Positions 26,435 to 34,790 of a stretch of 64,000 nucleotides of DNA are shown here, piece after piece. Source of the stretch: CAYFQB01 sp964345225 (GTDB lineage: Bacteria; Nitrospirota; Thermodesulfovibrionia; Thermodesulfovibrionales; UBA6898). Each line of letters starts with the position of its first letter. Position 1 is the stretch's first letter. Under the pieces are notes generated by a model. The model was given only the letters and a program-made list of their open reading frames with translations, did no database searches and was not told where the DNA came from. Made by a program: the position numbers and the translations under genes. Location of the stretch: contig CAYFQB010000017.1 of the NCBI GenBank assembly GCA_964345225.1, forward strand, positions 1 to 64,000. Reading direction: 5' to 3'.

Positions 26435-27585
26435 TGTTTCCTTTCTTTACCCATCGCAAAGGAAAATTTTTTCTTCCCCTCATCACTATTCTGCTCTTCA
26501 CTTCCTTTTCATACAGCGAACACCCAGAGGAGAAATACAGAAAAATACAGAAAAAGATACTCGAGCATAAAAATAAGATCAAAGAAGTACAGGAGCGTGA
26601 ACATTCAATACTAAAAGATATCGAAGATGTAAATAAAAAGCTTGCAAAGATCGAGAAAGAACTGCGGAAACTCAAAAAAAAGTTGAGTCAAACTGAATCG
26701 GAGATTGCAGCAGTCAATGAAGAAATCGGAAAAACAAAAGTTAGCCTTGAAAAACAGAAAGACTGGATAAATAGAAAACTCAGGGTAATGCATAAATTCG
26801 GCTATTCAGGAGATACTCTAATGCTGCTTTTGAATGCCGATGATATATCACAGATGATGAGAATATGGAGATATCTCGAAAATATTACCCGCTATGAACA
26901 TAAGATACTGGGCGATTATCAAAAAAATCTCAGAAATCTCGATGAAAAAAGCAAAAAATTAAATGTCCTCAAAACAGAGCTTTTAGCGAATAAAAAAGAG
27001 ATAAAAACCAAAGAAAGAGCACTGGAAAAGGAAAAGAATTCCAAAAGAATAATTCTCACCGGTGTTAGATATAAGAAAGCCTCACATCAAAAAATGCTTT
27101 CAGAACTTAAAGAGGCTTCCAAGAAACTTCTTAAGATTATAAAAGAGGCTTCGAAATCCGATGCTTATGCGAAAAGCACTTTCAGGCGACTTAAGGGAAA
27201 GTTTTCATGGCCTGCAAACGGCAAAATTGCAATACCATATGGTACTCAGAAAGATCCCCATTTTAACACCCCTGTATTCAGGAACGGGATACATATCCGG
27301 TCGAATTATAAAGCAGATGTAAAATCTATTTATAAGGGTAAAGTAATTTTTGCAGAGTGGTTTAAAGGCTTTGGACAGCTTGTAATTATAAACCACGGGG
27401 GTGGTTATCACTCATTGTATGGAAATCTTTCAGAGATTTTTTCTAACGCAGGAGATATAATAAAAGAAAGCCAGGTGATAGGAAAGGTCGGCACATCGGG
27501 TATATTGAATGCTCCAGGTCTTTATTTTGAAATCAGATACAAAGGCAAACCTCTAGAGCCTACACAGTGGTTAAAAAATAAATGA
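26434..27585 (+). CDS. EnvC-like murein hydrolase activator (coiled coil plus LytM domain)
   Basis: Periplasmic partner of FtsEX. The 383 residues show a signal peptide (1-28, cut near SYS-EHP), a long coiled coil (about 30-240) and a C-terminal M23/LytM domain (about 265-383). The metal-binding residues of active M23 peptidases are degenerate: GIHIRSN replaces the usual HxxxD region and GLYFEIR replaces HxHFE. This matches EnvC, which activates amidases instead of cutting. The gene is coupled to ftsX, which supports the role. Confidence 0.88.
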   Translation: MFPFFTHRKGKFFLPLITILLFTSFSYSEHPEEKYRKIQKKILEHKNKIKEVQEREHSILKDIEDVNKKLAKIEKELRKLKKKLSQTESEIAAVNEEIGKTKVSLEKQKDWINRKLRVMHKFGYSGDTLMLLLNADDISQMMRIWRYLENITRYEHKILGDYQKNLRNLDEKSKKLNVLKTELLANKKEIKTKERALEKEKNSKRIILTGVRYKKASHQKMLSELKEASKKLLKIIKEASKSDAYAKSTFRRLKGKFSWPANGKIAIPYGTQKDPHFNTPVFRNGIHIRSNYKADVKSIYKGKVIFAEWFKGFGQLVIINHGGGYHSLYGNLSEIFSNAGDIIKESQVIGKVGTSGILNAPGLYFEIRYKGKPLEPTQWLKNK

Positions 27586-27609
27586 AGATAATTAAGGAGG
27601 TTAGATAAA

Positions 27610-28902
27610 ATGATAAACAAGAAAACAGCGCTTATCTGGATAATTATTCTAACAGTCGCTGTCACTGGCATTTTTATCGGCAGAATGTCTGTAACTAATG
27701 TCAGCGCTGAGGGAGAAGCTTATGAGGAACTAAGAACTTTTACAGAAGTTATGACCATGGTCAAAAAACATTACGTTGAAGATGTAAACTCCAAGGATCT
27801 TGTGTACGGGGCTATAAAAGGAATGTTGAGTTCTTTAGATCCTCATTCAAATTTTTTGACTCCGGATGGTTTTAAAGAGATGCAGGTAGATACGAAAGGA
27901 GAATTCGGCGGCCTAGGTATTCAGATAGGAATAAAAGACGGAACACTTACAGTCATAGCCCCTATTGAGGATACTCCGGCATACAGAGCAGGGATAATGG
28001 CAGGGGATAAGATAATCAAGATAGAGAATGAACTTACCAAAGATATGACACTTTACGAGGCTGTAACCAAGATGAGAGGTAAGCCAAAGACATCTATAAC
28101 CATAAGCATACTCAGGGAAGGATGGAAGACAACAAAAGATTTTACGATAATCAGAGATATCATAAAGATAAAAAGCGTTAAATCAAAAGTAATTGAAGAC
28201 AATATAGGTTACATTAAGATAAGTCAGTTTCAGGAGAAGACAGCCTCCGACCTTTCTGATTCTCTTAAAAAACTCGTCAAAAATGAGATAAATTCTCTGA
28301 TACTTGATCTCAGAAACAATCCGGGCGGGCTCTTGACCAGTGCAATTGACGTTTCAGATGAGTTCCTGCCAAAAGGCAAACTCGTTGTATATACAAAAAA
28401 CAGGGCAGGCGAGAGGACAGAATTCTTTACGAAAAAAAGCCATGATTTCAACCTGCCAATGGTTGTGCTTGTAAATCAGGGCAGTGCAAGTGCATCTGAG
28501 ATTGTTGCAGGGTCATTTAAAGACCTGAACCGTGCAATAATTATAGGAACAGAGACATTTGGCAAAGGCTCTGTCCAGACGGTTATTCCGCTGAGCGACG
28601 GGTCAGGCCTCAGACTGACTACTGCAAAATATTATACACCTAAAGGCAAATCTATTCAGAATACAGGAATAACACCGGATATATCCGTGAAACTCAGAAC
28701 TACTGAAGGAGTCACCCGGCATCCTGTAATCAGGGAAAAAGACCTTAAAAGACATCTTGAAAATGAACAGATTGATAAAATGCCAAAAGAGCATGAGACA
28801 GCTCCAATTATTGTTGATGAAAAAGATGATATACAGCTCCAGCGTGCGATAGATATTCTCAAAACCTGGAATGTTTTCAAGAAACTCCCGAAGGCATCGT
28901 AA
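27610..28902 (+). CDS. ctpA: C-terminal processing peptidase (S41, CtpA/Prc type)
   Basis: Secreted or anchored serine protease. It has an N-terminal helix (7-25), a PDZ domain (about 90-170) and a tail-specific protease core. The Ser/Lys dyad is in GSASASEIVAG and ETFGKGSVQT. The 430-residue length is normal for CtpA. Last gene of the ftsE-ftsX-envC cluster, 24 nt after envC with AAGGAGG upstream. This gene order is common and links the protease to cell-wall remodelling. Confidence 0.94.
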   Translation: MINKKTALIWIIILTVAVTGIFIGRMSVTNVSAEGEAYEELRTFTEVMTMVKKHYVEDVNSKDLVYGAIKGMLSSLDPHSNFLTPDGFKEMQVDTKGEFGGLGIQIGIKDGTLTVIAPIEDTPAYRAGIMAGDKIIKIENELTKDMTLYEAVTKMRGKPKTSITISILREGWKTTKDFTIIRDIIKIKSVKSKVIEDNIGYIKISQFQEKTASDLSDSLKKLVKNEINSLILDLRNNPGGLLTSAIDVSDEFLPKGKLVVYTKNRAGERTEFFTKKSHDFNLPMVVLVNQGSASASEIVAGSFKDLNRAIIIGTETFGKGSVQTVIPLSDGSGLRLTTAKYYTPKGKSIQNTGITPDISVKLRTTEGVTRHPVIREKDLKRHLENEQIDKMPKEHETAPIIVDEKDDIQLQRAIDILKTWNVFKKLPKAS

Positions 28903-28903
28903 A

Positions 28904-29106
28904 ACAGTAAGGAATAAAAAGCAGGGTGCAGGGAGCAAGGGGCAAAGAAAAAGGAATAAGAAGTAAGCAGTAATAAGAACGCCATGCGCCGAGCGCCATG
29001 CGATGAGTAAACGGGTGTCGTTACCGTAACCGTTAGACGTAACTTTTAGTTCTCAAAGAGCAGGAAGTAAAAAAACGCTATGCGCAAAGCGCTCTGCGCA
29101 AGGCGA
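28904..29106 (+). repeat. composite intergenic repeat B
   Basis: Directly after ctpA, AGTAAGNAGT-like units (28904-28977) lead into ACGCCATGCGCCGAGCGCC (28980 onward), GAGTAAACGGGTGTCG, TTACCGTAACCGTTAG and ACTTTTAGTTCTCAAAGAGC (to 29062), in the same order as repeat A. A diverged second GC block, ACGCTATGCGCAAAGCGC, is at 29076-29106. No gene is visible in the 413-bp gap. Confidence 0.85.
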
Positions 29107-29123
29107 AAAACGTAGGCGGTAAA

Positions 29124-29310
29124 CCCTGTTAGAAGACCTTCGCCCTTCTAACAGGCAGGCTCACATGGGGCATTAAATCCCATTAGAGATTTTTCTCTAA
29201 AAGGGATAAACCCCGTGTTCGCTAAAAAGGAAATTATTTTATCCCCGCTGTAAGCCCCGAAAGACCTCTGGTCGCTTACGGGGCAGGCAGCGGGGCTTTC
29301 TAACAGGGTA
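29124..29310. repeat. nested palindromic hairpin cluster
   Basis: CCCTGTTAGAAG (29124-29135) pairs with CTTCTAACAGG (29145-29155) and, farther out, with TTTCTAACAGGG (29299-29310). Inside are CCCATTAGAGA/TCTCTAAAAGGG (29188-29216 region), CCCCGCTG/CAGCGGGG (29246-29295) and GTAAGC/GCTTAC nested within it. The whole 187-bp block can fold as a branched structure and ends 5 nt before the start codon of the next gene. Confidence 0.7.
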
Positions 29311-29315
29311 AATGC

Positions 29316-30002
29316 ATGGCACGGATAATTTTTGATATTGAAACAGTCGGTAAAAATTTTGATACCCTCGACAAGCCTGTTCAGGAATATTTACTCAAAC
29401 GGGCAGTTTCCGAAGATGATAAAAAGGAAGTAAAAGAAAGTCTTTCACTATACCCTTTGACAGGAGAGATCGCAACTATCGGGATGCTCGACCCGGATAA
29501 AGGGAAAGGGGTTGTCTTTTTCCAGAATAACAGCGATCCAATACTGCCCTTTGAAGAAGACGGGTTTAAATACGAATCAGGTATAGAAAAAGAGATAATA
29601 CAGAAATTTTGGGATGAGATAAAAAAATACCAGCAGTTTATAACATTCAACGGAAGGGGCTTCGACTGCCCTTTCATAATGGTACGGTCTGCTGTCAATA
29701 AAATAAAACCCCTGAGAAATCTTCTTCCGAACAGATATGGAGACACCCATATCGATCTGTTGGACCAGCTCACGTTCTTCGGTGCCTCACGCAGAAAATT
29801 CAGCCTGGATATGTGGTGCAGGGTATTCAATATAAAAAGCCCAAAAGAAGGCGGTATTACAGGCTCTGACGTGAAAGACCTTTACAGGGAAGGCAGATAT
29901 ATTGATATCGCAAGATACTGTGCAGGAGATTTAAAAGCAACTGCTGAATTACTTTCTGTATGGGAAAATTTTATCAGGTTTTCGAACAAGTCAGGTGTAT
30001 AA
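29316..30002 (+). CDS. predicted 3'-5' exonuclease (PolB-like, DnaQ fold)
   Basis: A 228-residue stand-alone nuclease. The three exonuclease motifs are DIETVG (7-12), FNGRGFDCPF (about 110-119) and YCAGDLKAT (about 204-212, Exo III), with the acidic residues for two-metal catalysis. It fits the family related to the proofreading domain of family-B polymerases; no polymerase domain is present. The start codon lies directly after the hairpin cluster, with no clear Shine-Dalgarno. The gene is convergent with the accessory patch to the right. Confidence 0.85.
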   Translation: MARIIFDIETVGKNFDTLDKPVQEYLLKRAVSEDDKKEVKESLSLYPLTGEIATIGMLDPDKGKGVVFFQNNSDPILPFEEDGFKYESGIEKEIIQKFWDEIKKYQQFITFNGRGFDCPFIMVRSAVNKIKPLRNLLPNRYGDTHIDLLDQLTFFGASRRKFSLDMWCRVFNIKSPKEGGITGSDVKDLYREGRYIDIARYCAGDLKATAELLSVWENFIRFSNKSGV

Positions 30003-30057
30003 TCTAAAAATTTCTATCCTCCCCTGTCATGTTTAAAATATTCGAAATCCTTCATCA

Positions 30058-30130
30058 ATCCTAACCCCCGCTTGATCTGCATTAGGGCGCAAAGAATCAA
30101 GAAGGCTTATGATTCAAGCGTCTGTTAGTA
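30058..30130 (-). mobile_element. attC-like integron recombination site 2
   Basis: On the minus strand: TACTAAC (R''), 5-nt spacer, CTTGAATC (L''), a central arm, GATCAAG (L'), 5-nt spacer, GTTAGGA (R'). L'' pairs with L' except for one extra A, as in real attC sites, which have an extrahelical base there. R'' pairs with R' through CTAAC/GTTAG. The site starts 12 nt after the cytochrome b561 stop, the usual position in a gene cassette. No integrase gene is near. Confidence 0.5.
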
Positions 30131-30141
30131 CTATTGGGCGT

Positions 30142-30777
30142 TTATTCTGACGACAACTGTTTTTTGCCCGTGATCATTGCTTTAATCAGGTTCTCCCGGT
30201 GAATTGAACTGGAAATAAGTATGCCAACAATATGCACAAAGACAAGAAAGAGAGTGAAATTTGCGAAAAATTCATGAATTTCTTCCCAAAACTCATCTTC
30301 ATTATCATTATCGTTTTTATCATGCACCCTTTCACCTTCGTCAGCAATTGCAACGGAAACAGCATGCATATCTTCTACTGCCAAAGGGCCCTTTCCTTTT
30401 TTACCGTATGCCTCGAGACCACTCCAAGTTGTAAATATTAAAAATAATAACAACATTACTATCATCCATCCGCCCAGTGGATTATGGCCGATGTAATGTT
30501 TAGGGTTTGCACCAATGTAAGACAAAAGGTAATCAATTGTGGTTTTTGGGCTGTAAACAAAATCAGTAAACCTAGCGTATTTAGTCCCAATAAAACCCCA
30601 TACGATACGAAACATAATTAAGCACAAGACGGCATATCCAGTATAGATATGAAGACCGTTCTCTTCTTAACCACTAAGATAAGAGACAAAGAAACAAAAA
30701 ACTAATGACCAATGGAATAAGCGAACAGCAATATCCCATACTTTAACTGTTCTAACAGCCATCTTGCGATCCTTCAT
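30142..30777 (-). pseudogene. cytochrome b561, interrupted by an in-frame TAA
   Basis: The reading frame from ATG 30777 encodes MKDRKMAVRTVKVWDIAVRL, typical of b-type cytochromes that receive electrons from quinol or soluble cytochrome c. After residue 36 (SYLSG) there is TAA at 30667-30669, then the frame continues EENGLHIYTGYAVL and runs to 30142. Heme-ligand candidates lie on both sides of the stop: His in LFHW and GLHIY, then EEIHEFF and FVHIVGI. The residue expected at the stop is Glu, so one G-to-T change (GAA to TAA) explains it. The part after the stop lacks a whole first helix, so it is unlikely to work alone. Confidence 0.8.
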
Positions 30778-30965
30778 TGTCTCCACCATTTAAATACCGG
30801 TGCATTTTCCACTTCCTGGCTGATCTTATGTTAAAAACTAATACTGCCACTATAACAATGAAGCAATAGGATCAGTCCTGGTTTAAACAAGTCAAGGGCT
30901 GCCACCTAATTTCCGTTCAACGGCTTATTCAATAGAAAAGTATACCGCCTTTTCATACTACCTTT

Positions 30966-31121
30966 TTAAGGAGTATAAATTTCTGATACCAGTGTTTTGA
31001 ACCGGTCGGGTTTTTCGAATAAAACGCAGATCAGGATAATTGCAGTAACAGGAATAGGGATTACGATATCAATAATAGCGAAAATAATTAAATAAATTAA
31101 GATTTTTGTTCTTGTTTTCAT
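30966..31121 (-). CDS. small membrane protein of 51 residues
   Basis: ATG 31121 to TAA 30966 encodes a basic start (MKTRTK), one or two hydrophobic stretches (about 7-34) with a central Pro-x-Pro (IPIPVTA) and a short charged tail ending EIYTP. I recall very similar short proteins in many anaerobe genomes, with no known function. The ribosome site is weak. It lies between attC-like site 1 and the broken cytochrome gene, so it may belong to the same cassette. Confidence 0.6.
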   Translation of the reverse strand: MKTRTKILIYLIIFAIIDIVIPIPVTAIILICVLFEKPDRFKTLVSEIYTP

Positions 31122-31156
31122 TTAATCTTTAAACATTTTGTGAACATTATTCTTTC

Positions 31157-31286
31157 TTCTAACACCGGAGATTAGCTGCTTGGCGCGCTTGTCTGCCCGC
31201 CCTGGCACGAAGTCTTGATCGCACCAGTCTTTGCACTTAAGGGCAGATATTCAAGTTGCCATGTCAGCTACAGCGACTTGTTAGAT
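31157..31286 (-). mobile_element. attC-like integron recombination site 1
   Basis: Minus strand: ATCTAACA (R'', 31279-31286) and TGTTAGAA (R', 31157-31164) form the outer pair. TAGCTG (31265-31270) pairs with CAGCTA (31173-31178). TCTGCCC (31241-31247) pairs with GGGCAGA (31192-31198). The left end (CTAACAAGTCGCTG) and right end (CAGCTAATCTCCGGTGTTAG) closely resemble attC ends of chromosomal integrons. The stop codon of the upstream gene (31268-31270) lies within the site, as in many cassettes. Length 130 nt is within the known range. Confidence 0.6.
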
Positions 31287-31717
31287 GACATTTTATGTAG
31301 CACTGCAGCAATAACTAGACCTTCAACAAGCGAGCCTAGTAAAAGAATTGCAAGTTCAAGTAGATTTAAAATAAGCGGTACACCAAGAAGGGTGTTATAG
31401 ATGAACCATTCCTGGAAGAGCCAATACATAAGCCAAATGACCAAACCCCAAAATAATCCTTTTGTTTTCCATGAGCTTCCTGGCAAAGCTGAGTAAAACG
31501 TGTTGAATAATATTCCATGAATTCCACTCAGTAATACCAAGCCGGCAACAGATATTGGTATGTTTCTTTGGCTGGTAATTTCAATAAATAATTCGCTCTG
31601 AATCTTGGGGTCATAAAGTATTTTTGTTATCGGAGGGCTTGAGAATATAGCGCCCATGATCCCATTGCCGACAAGTCCACCAACGATTCCTGAGATCACC
31701 GCTTTTATTGTTTTCAT
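31268..31717 (-). CDS. unknown four-helix membrane protein, likely integron cassette gene
   Basis: A 149-residue hydrophobic protein with helices at about 5-27, 53-75, 84-105 and 115-142 and a glycine-rich N-terminus (GIVGGLVGNGIMGAI). I do not recognise a family. The last six codons overlap attC-like site 1. Together with the small ORF and the broken cytochrome it forms a patch of accessory genes between well-known housekeeping genes. The 208 bp between it and the PfkB gene contain nothing I recognise. Confidence 0.75.
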   Translation of the reverse strand: MKTIKAVISGIVGGLVGNGIMGAIFSSPPITKILYDPKIQSELFIEITSQRNIPISVAGLVLLSGIHGILFNTFYSALPGSSWKTKGLFWGLVIWLMYWLFQEWFIYNTLLGVPLILNLLELAILLLGSLVEGLVIAAVLHKMSSNKSL

Positions 31718-31925
31718 TTTTTTGTCATCTGACTTATTGCTTACCTATGCGTGCCTGAAAGAGAATGGCGAACAATATAACAATTTATTATAAGTGACCG
31801 TTATAATGCCTTTCTGAAGTAGAAAGCAATACCTGAAAAATACCATAATTTTTATAGAAGATGGTTAAGATATTATCTGGATTTCTATCAGAAATACCTT
31901 TTATCTTCATCCGCAAAAGTCTGCC

Positions 31926-32858
31926 TCACATCTCCCCGAAATTTTCTGTGTATCTATCAATAAAATCTTCATATTTATAGTGATGCTCCTGAGTGCCGTA
32001 TCTCTCAATGGCATATGTTGCTGCAACCGCTCCTATCCTGGCAGCGGTTTCCATATCCCTGCCCATAGCAATACCTTTAAGCAGTCCGGCTCTATATGCG
32101 TCACCTGCGCCTGTAGGGTCAACAATATTATCAACTTTTGCAGAGGGCACATTAATATATGTCTTAGCGTTGTTTATAAGAGAACCTTTTTCTCCGAAGG
32201 TAGTTATGATAGATTTTGTCAGTCTTAGAAGTCCTTTTTTATCCATCCCGGTAATTTTCATGACCAATTCCAGTTCGTAATCATTTGATATAAGCAAGAA
32301 AGAGCCATCGATCCACTCCCTTAGATTTGTACTGTTCCATAATGAGAGAGACTGTCCGGGATCACAGATATAGGGGATGCCTTTATCCTTACACATCTCT
32401 GAATAAGAAATCATATCCTTAAGGTTCCCAGGAGCAATCAGGACAACAGAGTCATCAGGATTTGAATTATCAAGTCTGTATTCGGACTGATATTTCATCG
32501 CACCCGTATTGAATCCTGTTATCTGGTTATCAGACTTGTCTGTCGTGATATATGCACCGGCTGTAAATTCTTCTTCTATGATTTTTATCCCTTCAACAGA
32601 AATATTGTTCCTTTTAAGCCATTCGAAGTAGTTCCCGTAATCCTTGCCTATTGTCGCCATAATAACCGGCTTCTCTTTCAAAAGACCAAGTGAATAGGCG
32701 ATATTACCGGCGGTACCGCCGAATTTCTCTGACATCCCGTTGACTATAAAGCATACATTCAGGATATGTATCTTATCCGGCAAAATGTAATCTGAGAATT
32801 TCCCAGGAAAGTCCATAATTCTGTCGTATGCCATTGAGCCGGATATGTAAATATTCAT
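31926..32858 (-). CDS. PfkB-family carbohydrate/nucleoside kinase
   Basis: A 310-residue ribokinase-fold kinase. The N-terminal signature GGTAGNIAYSLGLL (about 47-60) binds the substrate side. The C-terminal motif DPTGAGDAYRAG (about 247-258) has the anion-hole GAGD with the catalytic Asp. The overall pattern resembles adenosine kinase-like members, but ribokinase or fructokinase activity is possible. It is 8 nt after uvrC on the same strand and so is probably co-transcribed with it. Confidence 0.88.
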   Translation of the reverse strand: MNIYISGSMAYDRIMDFPGKFSDYILPDKIHILNVCFIVNGMSEKFGGTAGNIAYSLGLLKEKPVIMATIGKDYGNYFEWLKRNNISVEGIKIIEEEFTAGAYITTDKSDNQITGFNTGAMKYQSEYRLDNSNPDDSVVLIAPGNLKDMISYSEMCKDKGIPYICDPGQSLSLWNSTNLREWIDGSFLLISNDYELELVMKITGMDKKGLLRLTKSIITTFGEKGSLINNAKTYINVPSAKVDNIVDPTGAGDAYRAGLLKGIAMGRDMETAARIGAVAATYAIERYGTQEHHYKYEDFIDRYTENFGEM

Positions 32859-32866
32859 ATCATTTG

Positions 32867-34705
32867 TTATCCTTTTTCATTTTTTTTAAGGAATATTAAC
32901 ACCTTTTCTGCTATTTTTCTGTTAAAACCTTTCAAGGCAGAGATCTCGTCTACTGTAGCATGTTTTACAGCCTCTATACTACTAAAATGCCTGAGTAATT
33001 CAAACCTTCTCTTTTTACCTATGCCGGGAATCTTCTCCAAAGAAGATTCAAAGACCCTTTTTGACCTCAGCTTTCTATGATAGCTTATCGCAAAACGGTG
33101 AGCCTCATCTCTTATTCTTTTAAGAAGTAATGATGACGCTCTTCTGTCTTCGATGGTAACAGGATATTTTTCATTTGTCAGGAATACCCTGTCAGGATCT
33201 TTTGCGATAGCGATTATCTCTTTATTGGTTATCCTGTTTTCTCTGAAAACCTCCAGAGCTGATTCAAGTTGACCCTTGCCACCATCGATTATTATAAGGT
33301 CAGGCATGTCTTTCCGGAGGTTTTTAATTACCCTCCTTACCATCTCCTTTATCATTGAATAATCATCAGGTCCCTTAACAGTTTCCATCTTAATATGGCG
33401 GTATTTCTCCTTTCTGAAATCTCCATCCGACCAGTACACAAATGATCCAACAGCTTCCCTGCCCAATATATTAGAAATATCGAATGCACCGATATCTTTA
33501 GGAATTTTATGCAGATTCAGTTTGGCGGTTATCTCCTTCATCATAGTCTTCCTGTCTGAATCTGCTTCGCCTTTAAACAATATCCTTGCGTTTTCCTCTG
33601 CCATTTCAACAAGCTTCCGCTTAATCCCTTTCTTCGGAACAGAAATCTTTACCCTGTTAGAAAAGCGGTGTTTTTTTCTAACAGGGATTACTTTCGTATC
33701 TTTTTTCCCGCTCAGCCATGACGATAAAATCATTGAATCCTCAGGGATGTGCGAGCATAATAACTCCGGCGGGGGTATAATCTCTTTTTCATAGAACTGC
33801 CCGATGAAATTCTTCATCAGATATCCATCAGTTTCTCCAGATATATCTCTCAGACGAAAATCCTTGGAACCTATCATTATGCCGTTTCTTGAGAAGAATA
33901 TTTTAAAAATTACGATATTCTCTTTTCTGAAAAGACCAATAACATCAACATCACCGAGTCCTGGGGCAACAGCCTTCTGTGATTCAGCTATCTTTTTTAT
34001 CGCCTTTATTCGGTCTCTTAGAAGGGCCGCCTCCTCGTACCTCATTTCCTCGGAAAGTCTCCCCATCCTTTTTTCAAGTGAGTCCAAGAGCCTCCTGTTT
34101 TTACCTTCCAGCATGAGTTTCAACTCGTTAATAATGCCTAAATACTCATTACGATTAACAAGCCCTGCGCACGGTGCAGAACATTTCTTTATCTGGTAAT
34201 CAATGCAAGGCCTCATCTGTTTTTTAAATGAATATTTACAGGTAGGTATATGAAAAATATTCCTTATAAATGAGAGTGTTTCCCACATCGGACCTGATGG
34301 GACATAAGGACCGAAATATTTTGCTCCATCCTTTTGTATCCTTCTGACAACCTGAATACGAGGCCACCTCTCGTTAACGGTAAGTTTTAAATAGGGGTAA
34401 TTCTTGTCATCCCTTAGAATAATATTGTATCTGGGTTTGTACTGTTTTATCAGGTTAGCCTCAAGCACGAGTGCCTCGAGTTCATTATCTGTAACCGTAT
34501 ATTCGAAATCACTTATACCTCTGACCATTGCAGTCTTTCTTAAATCAAGGCCAGAAGACTTCTGGAAATAGCTCCTGAGACGGGCTTTCAGCTCTTTTGC
34601 CTTTCCGACGTAAAGAATTCTATTCTTCCTGTCCTTAAAAACATAAACACCGGGTCTTTCAGGAACGGTTGATAACTTTTCCTGCATTACGTGAAGTTTC
34701 TTCAT
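32867..34705 (-). CDS. uvrC: excinuclease ABC subunit C
   Basis: Makes both incisions in nucleotide excision repair. The 612 residues contain GIY-YIG (PGVYVFKDRKNRILYVGKAK near 18-37), a UVR domain (about 200-235), the RNase H-like 3' domain (DISNILGREAVGS near 402) and C-terminal helix-hairpin-helix motifs (KIPGIGKKRR, LKGFNRKIAE). Residues about 340-352 (PVRKKHRFSNR) are an extra stretch encoded by a perfect palindrome; nearby KV and ISVPKKG are normally joined. The frame is intact. Confidence 0.96.
   Translation of the reverse strand: MKKLHVMQEKLSTVPERPGVYVFKDRKNRILYVGKAKELKARLRSYFQKSSGLDLRKTAMVRGISDFEYTVTDNELEALVLEANLIKQYKPRYNIILRDDKNYPYLKLTVNERWPRIQVVRRIQKDGAKYFGPYVPSGPMWETLSFIRNIFHIPTCKYSFKKQMRPCIDYQIKKCSAPCAGLVNRNEYLGIINELKLMLEGKNRRLLDSLEKRMGRLSEEMRYEEAALLRDRIKAIKKIAESQKAVAPGLGDVDVIGLFRKENIVIFKIFFSRNGIMIGSKDFRLRDISGETDGYLMKNFIGQFYEKEIIPPPELLCSHIPEDSMILSSWLSGKKDTKVIPVRKKHRFSNRVKISVPKKGIKRKLVEMAEENARILFKGEADSDRKTMMKEITAKLNLHKIPKDIGAFDISNILGREAVGSFVYWSDGDFRKEKYRHIKMETVKGPDDYSMIKEMVRRVIKNLRKDMPDLIIIDGGKGQLESALEVFRENRITNKEIIAIAKDPDRVFLTNEKYPVTIEDRRASSLLLKRIRDEAHRFAISYHRKLRSKRVFESSLEKIPGIGKKRRFELLRHFSSIEAVKHATVDEISALKGFNRKIAEKVLIFLKKNEKG
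33652..33686. repeat. GTTAGAA hairpin repeat inside uvrC
   Basis: CCCTGTTAGAAAA (33652-33664) and TTTTCTAACAGGG (33674-33686) form a perfect 13-bp stem with a 9-nt loop. The same stem family occurs in intergenic DNA at 14564-14596, 29125-29155 and 49017-49054. Here it lies in the coding sequence and adds about 13 residues in frame. Confidence 0.85.
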
Positions 34706-34790
34706 TTATTGTAATTATTGATGATTAGAACTTATTCCTGAACCTGCCAGGAACAGGTTTGATGTCTGGTATTTTATTATTGGGTATTTC

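Noticed and set aside
28603..28985. Reverse-strand frames across the end of ctpA and repeat B
   Set aside because: They come from the repeat units and the antisense of ctpA; low-complexity Leu/Phe/Ser content.
30667..30669. In-frame stop of the b561 gene as a selenocysteine or pyrrolysine codon
   Set aside because: The codon is TAA, which is neither UGA nor UAG, and Glu is expected there.
29316..31717. Integrase or transposase gene for the attC-like patch
   Set aside because: No tyrosine recombinase or DDE transposase motifs are present on either strand here or elsewhere in the window.
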